Below are positions 6,980-12,886 of a stretch of 12,886 nt of DNA, one piece after another. The stretch is from positions 1 to 12,886 of the forward strand of contig NZ_CALLXM010000303.1 of assembly GCF_937875265.1 (NCBI RefSeq), read 5' to 3'. Under the pieces are notes generated by a model. That model was not told where the DNA came from, searched no databases, and saw nothing but the letters and a program-made list of their open reading frames with translations. The position numbers were made by a program, and so were the translations under genes. Every line of letters begins with the position of its first letter. The stretch's first letter is position 1. Origin of the DNA: an uncultured Acetobacter sp. (GTDB lineage Bacteria > Pseudomonadota > Alphaproteobacteria > Acetobacterales > Acetobacteraceae).

Positions 6980-7879
6980 TTGCCTTCTTTCCAGATTGCA
7001 CACCTTTCCGACCCCCATCTGCCACTGGCAGAATTCCCGGCTCTGGACGAAATTCGCTTCAAGCGTATGCTCAGCCTGTTGTCCTGGACATTAAAACGTC
7101 GCCATCTGCATAAAGCAGCTCCACTGGCGCGGGTCATGGAAGATATTCGCCGGTTTCAACCCGAACTGGTGGCTCTGACGGGTGACCTGACCAACCTTGG
7201 CCTGCGCTCCGAATTTCGCCGTGCGCGCCGCTGGCTGGAAGAGCAGGCGTTACCCCCTACCTTGCTGGTTCCGGGTAATCATGATGCGCTCATCAGGCAG
7301 AATGCCGCTGGAAAAGCCGCCCTGTGGGCTGAGTGGCTGAAAACAGACACCTCTTTCCCCTCCCTGCTGGTGAAAGATCATATTGCCCTGATCGGCGTAA
7401 ATACCGCCGTGCCCACGCGCCCCTTTTTTGCTTCGGGCAAAATGGGCGCTGTGCAGGCTGAACGTCTCCGCGCCCTCCTCCACAAAACAGGGCAAGAAGG
7501 GCTGTGCCGTGTTGTGCTCATCCACCATCCCCCCGTGGAAAAGCTGGTCAGCCGCCGCAAGGGGCTGGATGATCTGGCGCTGTTCCAGACCATTCTGCGT
7601 GAGGCCGGAGCGGAACTGGTGCTGCATGGCCACTCACACCGCGCGACTCTCGCCTGCATTCCACACACAGATATTCCAGTTGTCGGCACGACATCCGCCT
7701 CGCATAGTGCGGTCAGCCCGGCAACCGCAGCCGGATGGAACGCCATAGCCGTCCATCCGCAGGCAGGGCACTGGTTAATAACCGTTCTGCGACGGGAGCT
7801 TGGGGCGGATGGCATCATGCGGGACGGTTTAACGCGACAGTTCACGCCCCATCGCCTTTCCCCGCTAATCCGGCTATGA
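6980..7879 (+). CDS. Calcineurin-like metallophosphoesterase
   Basis: This 299-residue protein has the full set of dinuclear-metal phosphoesterase motifs: LSDPH (9-13), TGDLTN (67-72), GNHD (99-102), IHHPP (181-185) and HGHSH (216-220). It is expected to hydrolyse a phosphomonoester or diester with Mn or Fe. No signal peptide is seen, so it is cytosolic. The substrate is unknown: cyclic nucleotides (CpdA-like), UDP-diacylglucosamine (LpxH-like) or a lipid phosphate are candidates. Its position opposite a lipid kinase makes a counteracting phosphatase conceivable. I prefer the TTG at 6980 (CCGGAGA ends about ten bases upstream, and the fold starts at once). A TTG at 6932 is in frame but would leave almost no leader after the predicted transcription start. 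The stop overlaps the lptF start as ATGA. Confidence 0.8.
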   Translation: MPSFQIAHLSDPHLPLAEFPALDEIRFKRMLSLLSWTLKRRHLHKAAPLARVMEDIRRFQPELVALTGDLTNLGLRSEFRRARRWLEEQALPPTLLVPGNHDALIRQNAAGKAALWAEWLKTDTSFPSLLVKDHIALIGVNTAVPTRPFFASGKMGAVQAERLRALLHKTGQEGLCRVVLIHHPPVEKLVSRRKGLDDLALFQTILREAGAELVLHGHSHRATLACIPHTDIPVVGTTSASHSAVSPATAAGWNAIAVHPQAGHWLITVLRRELGADGIMRDGLTRQFTPHRLSPLIRL

Positions 7880-9093
7880 CACCCTCCATGCCGAAACTGC
7901 CCCTGTTGCGCCGACTGAAAGCGTTTTTTACTCCAGGCACTCTGGACCGCTATCTGATTGCGCAGGTCATACCGCCTTTTCTGGTCGCCCTTTCCGTGGT
8001 GATGTCCGCCCTGCTGCTTGAACGCCTGCTGGTGCTGTTCAATCTGCTGGCCGCTGGCAATAACCATCTTGGCGTTTTTGTTGAATTGCTGACTACCCTG
8101 CTGCCCCATTATCTGGGGCTGGCCATTCCGGCCGCACTCTGTGTGGCGGTCTTTTCCGTTATCCGTCGCATGAGCCAGAATGAAGAGATTGATGCCATTA
8201 CCAGCAGCGGCCTCTCTCTGGCACGCATTACCCGCCCTTATATCCTGCTGGGAGCAGCGCTGAGCTTTACCGCCTTTCTACTTTACGGTTTTGTACAGCC
8301 TCATGCACGGTATGACTTCCGGGCGACGTTCTATATGGCCAGCCACACAGGCTGGGCGCCCCGGCTGCAATCCAACATGTTTGCCAGCCCTTCTCCAACG
8401 CTCACCATTGTCTCCGATAATGTGACACAGGGCGGCTCTGATCTGCATGGTGTGTTTATACGTGATACGTCTGATCATCAGGAACGCGATATTACCGCCC
8501 GGCATGGCCATATCCGGTTAGCCTCGGACAGTTCTGCCGTAGAAATTGACCTGGAAGACGGCACAATCCTGACTGATAACGGCAAGGGTCTCCCGACCCT
8601 CACCACGTTTGACCATGCAACGCGCCTTCTGACACGTGCCAACCATATTGCACCGTTCCGTGAACGCGGCGAGGACGAGCGTGAACTGACATCCCCTGAA
8701 TTGATTAGTCGACTTGTACATAGGGATCCCTCGATCTCCCGCCCACATATGCGTTCGGAAGTGCACTTCCGTCTGGCACGCAGCCTGACCATTCCGTTCA
8801 TTCCTGCACTGGCCGCCGCACTGGCCATTATGCGCAAACGGCAACGAAGCAGTGCCGGGCTGGTACTGGCCTTTATTGTCATGGTGGGGTTCGACCACAT
8901 GCTCCAGTTTGGGCACAGTATGGTCGCCACCAAAAAAGCCTCCCTTCTGATCATCTGGGGACCGGCTCTGGTCTTTGTGGCAGGCAGTTCTTTGTTGCTG
9001 CTTTATAAATCCGGCATGATCCAGATCCTGAAGGCCCGGTGGACGAACGCACCACGTGCAGAGGCGAAAAACAGCCAGAAGGTTCTGCCTTGA
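7876..9093 (+). CDS. lptF: LptF, inner-membrane permease of the lipopolysaccharide export ABC transporter
   Basis: This 405-residue YjgP/YjgQ-family permease has three N-terminal membrane helices (about 31-56, 74-97, 119-140), a large periplasmic beta-jellyroll-like segment (about 141-295) and three C-terminal helices (about 301-319, 327-345, 355-377). The cytoplasmic coupling segment NEEIDAITSSGLS (102-114) is where the ATPase LptB docks in the family. With LptG and LptB it extracts LPS from the inner membrane. The ATG at 7876 overlaps the preceding TGA by four bases; an internal Met at 7888 is the alternative. The open frame runs upstream to 7735, but that part lies inside the phosphoesterase gene in another frame. 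Alpha-proteobacterial lptFG is usually followed by lptD-surA; here it is not, which leaves open a paralogue with a different lipid cargo. Confidence 0.85.
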   Translation: MTPSMPKLPLLRRLKAFFTPGTLDRYLIAQVIPPFLVALSVVMSALLLERLLVLFNLLAAGNNHLGVFVELLTTLLPHYLGLAIPAALCVAVFSVIRRMSQNEEIDAITSSGLSLARITRPYILLGAALSFTAFLLYGFVQPHARYDFRATFYMASHTGWAPRLQSNMFASPSPTLTIVSDNVTQGGSDLHGVFIRDTSDHQERDITARHGHIRLASDSSAVEIDLEDGTILTDNGKGLPTLTTFDHATRLLTRANHIAPFRERGEDERELTSPELISRLVHRDPSISRPHMRSEVHFRLARSLTIPFIPALAAALAIMRKRQRSSAGLVLAFIVMVGFDHMLQFGHSMVATKKASLLIIWGPALVFVAGSSLLLLYKSGMIQILKARWTNAPRAEAKNSQKVLP

Positions 9094-10184
9094 AAACGCA
9101 GTCTCATGCCCCGACCCACGTTCTGCTGCGCTACCTGTCTGGTGTGCTGTTTAATCGCGTCATGTTCAGTTGCGCTGTTCTGGTAGGGCTGATGGAAATT
9201 CTGGCCCTGCTGGAACAGACCACCCCCATCCTCCAGAGGCATCTGGGGGTCTCCGGTATTCTGACCTATGCAGGCATGCGGCTGCCGTTTCTGATAGCAG
9301 GTGCCCTGCCACTCAGTGTGCTGATTGGCGCGCTGGTCATGCTGTCACAAATGACCCTCGCCAGCGAGATGGCCATTATGCAAGCCTCCGGACTTTCCAT
9401 GTGGGGCCTGTATAAACGGCTTATTCCCGCCACTCTGCTGATTGGTGTGATGGGTGTGGTGCTGGATGATCAGGTCACCCCCCGGTCCGAGCAGGCACTG
9501 GCCGCATGGTGGAACCGGACTGACCCCCACCCGGAAAACGGTCACGCCTTCTGGTTCCATGAAGGCGGGCATATTGGCCGCGTGCATTACGTAGCCGATG
9601 GCGGCAACATGCTGTCCAGCCTTGACCTGTATACGCGCACGCCTGATGGGCTGCTTCGTGAAGCTCTGCATGCAGAACGCGCTGATTATACGCGCGCTCA
9701 TGGCTGGCAGCTTCATGCCATCAGCCGCATTCAGGTTGAGGGGCAAAGAACATCCAGGCTGCCGATTGAAGACAGTATGGCCTGGCAGACCACCCTCCAC
9801 CCGTGGGACTTCATCCGGCTTTCTGCTGAAAACCCGCCGCTTTCTTCAGGCACCATTATTGGCATGCTCCGGGGCCGACTTCCGTCCGATTCCAGTCCAG
9901 GGTTTCTACAGGCTGGCTTGCTGGAGCGTTTTTTACGACCGGCGGCTATGATGGTATTGTTGTTGCTTGCCATGCCGGTAATCTATATTCCACCCAGAAC
10001 AGGCACACGCAGCTGGGTTCCGGTCTGGTGTTTGGGAGCCGGCCTGCTCTTTATTATCGCGCAAGGGCTGTTACGGGCCATGGGCAATGCCGGACTTCTG
10101 CCCCCACCCGTTGCAACCATCCCCGGGTTGATCATCTTCACCCTGGGAGCAGCCACGGCGCTCCTGAGGAACGAGGCAAAATGA
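9090..10184 (+). CDS. lptG: LptG, inner-membrane permease partner of LptF
   Basis: This 364-residue YjgP/YjgQ permease has the same fold as LptF: helices at about 20-42, 62-87 and 108-126, a periplasmic domain at about 127-278, and helices near 282-300, 308-330 and 339-358. The coupling segment is SEMAIMQASGLS (92-103), and ERFLRPAAMM (279-288) starts the second helix bundle as in known LptG. I choose the TTG at 9090, because AGAAGG ends at 9082, seven bases before it, and it overlaps the lptF stop as TTGA. The open frame up to 9039 lies over lptF. Aligned by eye with remembered E. coli LptG, the positions of its lipid-A-contacting lysines (34, 40, 41) are Ala39, Thr45 and Pro46. This could reflect phosphate-free lipid A or another cargo. 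Confidence 0.83.
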   Translation: MKTQSHAPTHVLLRYLSGVLFNRVMFSCAVLVGLMEILALLEQTTPILQRHLGVSGILTYAGMRLPFLIAGALPLSVLIGALVMLSQMTLASEMAIMQASGLSMWGLYKRLIPATLLIGVMGVVLDDQVTPRSEQALAAWWNRTDPHPENGHAFWFHEGGHIGRVHYVADGGNMLSSLDLYTRTPDGLLREALHAERADYTRAHGWQLHAISRIQVEGQRTSRLPIEDSMAWQTTLHPWDFIRLSAENPPLSSGTIIGMLRGRLPSDSSPGFLQAGLLERFLRPAAMMVLLLLAMPVIYIPPRTGTRSWVPVWCLGAGLLFIIAQGLLRAMGNAGLLPPPVATIPGLIIFTLGAATALLRNEAK

Positions 10185-10984
10185 GCGGCACTCTGAATAA
10201 TGCGACAATCCGCACAGGCCGGAGTTTTGATCTTGGCAAGATGAATCTTCGCCAGTTGTGGATCGCTTATCTGACCTACCCAACCATCCTGCTATATTTC
10301 GTGCTTATTGTTGCAAGCGTGAGCACTGCTATCTATTTTTCTGCTGGCTGGGGGCCTACGCTAACGTCCATTGCAGCAGTCGTGCTGGTCTATCCGCTGG
10401 CATGGTATCTGCTTCACCGTTATGTCCTGCACGGGCGTACGCTCTACAAGATGAAATGGACAGCTGCCCTATGGAAGCGTATCCATTTCGATCACCATCA
10501 GGACCCTCATCTGCTAGATGTGCTGTTTGGGGCCCCTGCAACAACACTGCCAACCATTGGCGTTATTGCTGTTCCCATCGGGTATCTGATTGGCGGCTGG
10601 GGCACGGCTGCCACGGCCTTTGGTACAGGGCTTGTTATTACCTGCATCTATGAATTCTTTCACTGCATTCAGCACCTGAACTACAAACCGCGCTCTGCAT
10701 GGATCCAACGCATGAAAGCGCGCCACGTCCTGCACCACTTCCATGATGAAGATGGCAATTTCGGCATTACCAGTTTTGTGGTGGATCGCGCATTTGGCAG
10801 TTACTATCTGGATGCCAAAGCCCGCCCGCGTAGCCCCACTGTGTTCAATCTGGGATATGACGTGAAAGAAGCGCAGCGCTTTCCGTGGGTTATGGAACTA
10901 ACAGGTTCCCCCCCGCGTGACAGACCCGATGGTGCACGCCCAGAAGCTAAGCTAACGCGTCATAACCGCCAACACGCTGTATGA
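10181..10984 (+). CDS. Fatty acid hydroxylase-superfamily membrane di-iron enzyme, likely ceramide/sphinganine hydroxylase
   Basis: This 267-residue membrane protein has the histidine clusters of the fatty-acid hydroxylase/sterol desaturase superfamily: HRYVLH (79-84), HFDHH (102-106) with His110, HCIQH (161-165), and RHVLHHFH (181-188) followed by NFGIT. Hydrophobic segments lie at about 34-54, 59-77, 121-140 and 143-160, placing the di-iron site on the cytosolic side. Arrangement and length resemble Scs7-type 2-hydroxylases and also sphinganine C4-hydroxylases. Ceramide with a 2-hydroxy acyl chain is reported from Acetobacter, which slightly favours the former. The real start is the ATG at 10181, overlapping the lptG stop as ATGA, with GAGG-type ribosome sites at 10166-10176. 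Association with sphingolipid genes supports a sphingolipid substrate, but the exact position hydroxylated is not readable from sequence. Confidence 0.8.
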   Translation: MSGTLNNATIRTGRSFDLGKMNLRQLWIAYLTYPTILLYFVLIVASVSTAIYFSAGWGPTLTSIAAVVLVYPLAWYLLHRYVLHGRTLYKMKWTAALWKRIHFDHHQDPHLLDVLFGAPATTLPTIGVIAVPIGYLIGGWGTAATAFGTGLVITCIYEFFHCIQHLNYKPRSAWIQRMKARHVLHHFHDEDGNFGITSFVVDRAFGSYYLDAKARPRSPTVFNLGYDVKEAQRFPWVMELTGSPPRDRPDGARPEAKLTRHNRQHAV

Positions 10985-11769
10985 GCACACCTGACACGCC
11001 GTTGTCGGCCCTCATTCTGGCAGGCACGCGGCCCGGCGCGCCGGACCCCATGGCACAGGCTTGTGGGGTTTCTCACAAGGCTATTTTACCCGTAGCGGGC
11101 ATCCCGATGGTGCTGCGTGTCATTCATGCTCTTCAGGCTACGCCTGAAGTTGGCCGGATTGCCGTTTGTATTGACACGCCCTCCGTTCTGGCTGGCCTTC
11201 TTCCTCCTGAAATTGAGATTATTCTCTCCAGCCCGAACGGCCCAAGCGCCAGTGTGCTGGCCGGGCTGACGCAGATGGGCACGCCGCTCCTCGTCACCAC
11301 GGCTGATAACGCTTTGCTGCGCCCTAAGTGGATTAGTGAGTTCCTGACCAAATGCAGCCCGGATACTGATGTCGCCGCTGCCGTTGCGCCGGAAGCTGTG
11401 GTGTTGCGGGATGTACCCGGCACACGCCGCACGTTTATCCGGCTGGCCGATATGGCCTTTTCCGGCTGCAACATGTTCCTGTTCCGCACTCCAGCGTCAT
11501 TACAGGTTGCCACGCTCTGGCAGCGTGTTGAAAAAAACCGTAAGCATCCGCTGCGTATTGCCTGGCTCCTTGGCCCGATCACTCTGCTGCGCGCTGTGAG
11601 CAAAACGCTGACACGCGCGGCCCTGTGCAAGCGGATTGGCAAGCTGACCGGAACAACAGCTGAACTGGTCACCCTTTCAGATGGGCGGGCGGCGGTTGAT
11701 GTCGATAAACCAGCTGATCTGGAGCTGACGGAAAAGCTGATTGCCGCAGACGCTATGGCGAACGCCTGA
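10981..11769 (+). CDS. MobA-like NTP transferase (GT-A fold nucleotidyltransferase)
   Basis: This 262-residue protein begins ALILAGTRPG (10-19), with Lys33 in SHKAILPVAGIPM (31-43): the glycine-rich NTP loop and signature of MobA/IspD-type nucleotidyltransferases. TTADNALL (106-113) holds the metal-binding Asp109, FSGCNMFLF (160-168) is the acceptor-side motif, and AAVDVDKPADL (237-247) is the conserved C-terminal metal motif. It should join a nucleoside monophosphate from an NTP to a small phosphate. Its phosphoacceptor is unknown; molybdopterin is unlikely given the neighbours. By context it could make a nucleotide-activated head-group donor, for example a CDP-polyol, for the GT-B protein at 491; that is inference. 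Start and upstream stop overlap as ATGA, and the next gene begins six bases after its stop. Confidence 0.75.
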   Translation: MSTPDTPLSALILAGTRPGAPDPMAQACGVSHKAILPVAGIPMVLRVIHALQATPEVGRIAVCIDTPSVLAGLLPPEIEIILSSPNGPSASVLAGLTQMGTPLLVTTADNALLRPKWISEFLTKCSPDTDVAAAVAPEAVVLRDVPGTRRTFIRLADMAFSGCNMFLFRTPASLQVATLWQRVEKNRKHPLRIAWLLGPITLLRAVSKTLTRAALCKRIGKLTGTTAELVTLSDGRAAVDVDKPADLELTEKLIAADAMANA

Positions 11770-11775
11770 CCTGCC

Positions 11776-12861
11776 ATGCGGATTGCCTACATTATCAATT
11801 CAACAGAAGGCGGCGGTGCGGCATTTCCAGTGCCTGCCATTACCAGTGTGTTTCGCGAGGCCGGGCATGAGGTGGCCGTCTTTGCACTCACACGGCGCGA
11901 TGGCCGGGCGATAAAGCCCATGCTGGAGGCCGGGCTGGAGGTGCACGTCCGTGAAGGCGGTCGCAAAGACCATCTTGCTGCGCTGCTGTGGCTCAAACGC
12001 CAGATGGACCTGTGGCAGCCCACTCATCTGTGGACATCTCTGACACGAGCAACGCTGCTTGGGCAGATTGTTGGCCAGAGGCGGGGTATTCCGGTTGCGA
12101 GCTGGCAGCACTCTGCACGGCTTCGCCCCCCCAACGGCACCTTGCTACGCCTGAGAAGGAATGCGTCCTGCCTGTGGATTGGCGATTCTCAATACGTCAC
12201 CACCATCACGCAGCAGCAACTCCACATTCCTGCGGAGCGGCTCATGTGCTGGCCAATTTTCCATGCCCGCGCCGATGCCCCTCAATCTCGCCCATGGCAG
12301 CGGGGAGAGCCAATCCGGCTTGGCTCTCTGGGGCGGCTCCATCCCGTAAAAGGGTTTGATACGCTGTGCTTAGCGCTTGCCCGCCTCCGACAGGCCCAGC
12401 ACATCCCGCCCTTTCACCTGACACTGGCAGGAGAGGGTGAAGAACGCCCGGCGCTGGAAGCTCTGATTCGTGAAAACGGGCTGGAAAACAACGTCTCCCT
12501 CCCCGGCTTTTGTGAAAATACGGGCCAGTTTCTGGCTGATCAGCATCTCTATCTGCAACCCTCCCATTGGGAAGGATTTTGCATGGGGGCACATGAGGCC
12601 ATGCAGGCGGGTCTGCCCGTTCTGGCCTCAGCCGTTGGGGAGCTGACTCACTCCATCCAGGACGGCGTTACCGGCTGGACTGTGCCCCCAAAAGACACGG
12701 ACGCACTCGCAGCAGCGCTCACAACAGCACTGGCCAACCCTGAACACCTGACCGTCATGGGGCAGGCTGGCCGGGCCTATGTTCTGACCCACTTCAGTGA
12801 AGACGCTTTTACCCGCGCCGGTAACGCTGCCTTGCAAAAACTTGACGCACTGACGCACTGA
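11776..12861 (+). CDS. GT4-family glycosyltransferase
   Basis: This 361-residue retaining GT-B glycosyltransferase starts with the usual first strand MRIAYIINSTEGGGA. The donor half contains GSLGRLHPVKGFD (183-195), LAGEGEE (217-223), and the E-x7-E pair Glu266 and Glu274 in WEGFCMGAHEAMQAGLPV (265-282). No membrane helix is obvious; the enzyme probably acts at the inner face of the cytoplasmic membrane. It is the last visible gene of the operon. Possible products are a glycosylated sphingolipid or an LPS core or other glycan; sequence does not decide. The C-terminal codons and stop are made by an 8-bp tandem repeat, so the end LDALTH is repeat-derived. Confidence 0.82.
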   Translation: MRIAYIINSTEGGGAAFPVPAITSVFREAGHEVAVFALTRRDGRAIKPMLEAGLEVHVREGGRKDHLAALLWLKRQMDLWQPTHLWTSLTRATLLGQIVGQRRGIPVASWQHSARLRPPNGTLLRLRRNASCLWIGDSQYVTTITQQQLHIPAERLMCWPIFHARADAPQSRPWQRGEPIRLGSLGRLHPVKGFDTLCLALARLRQAQHIPPFHLTLAGEGEERPALEALIRENGLENNVSLPGFCENTGQFLADQHLYLQPSHWEGFCMGAHEAMQAGLPVLASAVGELTHSIQDGVTGWTVPPKDTDALAAALTTALANPEHLTVMGQAGRAYVLTHFSEDAFTRAGNAALQKLDALTH

Positions 12862-12886
12862 CGCACTGACGCACTGACGCACTGAC
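12843..12886. repeat. 8-bp tandem repeat TGACGCAC, about 5.5 copies
   Basis: Five full TGACGCAC units (12843-12882) and four bases of a sixth run to the window edge, so the true array may be longer. It begins inside the last codons of the glycosyltransferase. The unit is not a multiple of three: reading frame shifts by one position each unit, and the third unit supplies the in-frame TGA at 12859-12861. Confidence 0.97.

Noticed and set aside
7378..8109. Minus-strand open frame across the phosphoesterase-lptF junction
   Set aside because: It covers parts of two well-supported genes in antisense, is rich in Ser, Arg and Gln, and shows no motif.
12843..12886. The terminal repeat as a CRISPR array
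   Set aside because: Units are 8 bp and contiguous with no spacers.

Overview
The window looks like a chromosomal segment of an acetic acid bacterium (Acetobacteraceae, most like Acetobacter or a close relative). Grounds are moderate GC, tight overlapping alpha-proteobacterial operons, and a bacterial sphingolipid gene set next to lptFG. The genus is inferred from gene content and protein style; no rRNA or other marker gene is present. There is no tRNA, rRNA, IS element or CRISPR array.

Layout. (1) 1-490 is a non-coding leader with a 22-copy AG dinucleotide tract (181-224), a candidate promoter and two short palindromes. (2) A plus-strand operon, 491-4885, holds a GT-B/CDP-glycerol-transferase-like protein, a fatty-acyl-AMP ligase (acyl-ACP synthetase), a dedicated acyl carrier protein and serine palmitoyltransferase. 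Together the last three make 3-oxosphinganine from a fatty acid and serine. (3) A convergent minus-strand pair, 6850-4882, holds a diacylglycerol/ceramide-kinase-family lipid kinase and a nucleotidyltransferase resembling Tam41 (phosphatidate cytidylyltransferase). (4) Diverging from that pair, a six-gene plus-strand operon, 6980-12861, holds a metallophosphoesterase, LptF, LptG, a fatty-acid-hydroxylase-family enzyme, a MobA-like NTP transferase and a GT4 glycosyltransferase. Its first five genes are joined by 4-bp stop/start overlaps. The window ends inside an 8-bp tandem repeat that carries the last stop codon.

Working model. Operon 2 makes the sphingoid base. The N-acyltransferase and ketoreductase needed to complete ceramide are not here. 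The hydroxylase probably hydroxylates the ceramide. The kinase and Tam41-like protein could phosphorylate it and then activate it as a CDP-lipid. The NTP transferase, GT-B protein and GT4 protein could build a head group. LptFG could move the product, or LPS, toward the outer membrane. The sphingoid-base step is well supported. The CDP-ceramide step and an LptFG pair serving sphingolipid are hypotheses drawn from gene neighbourhood and motifs.
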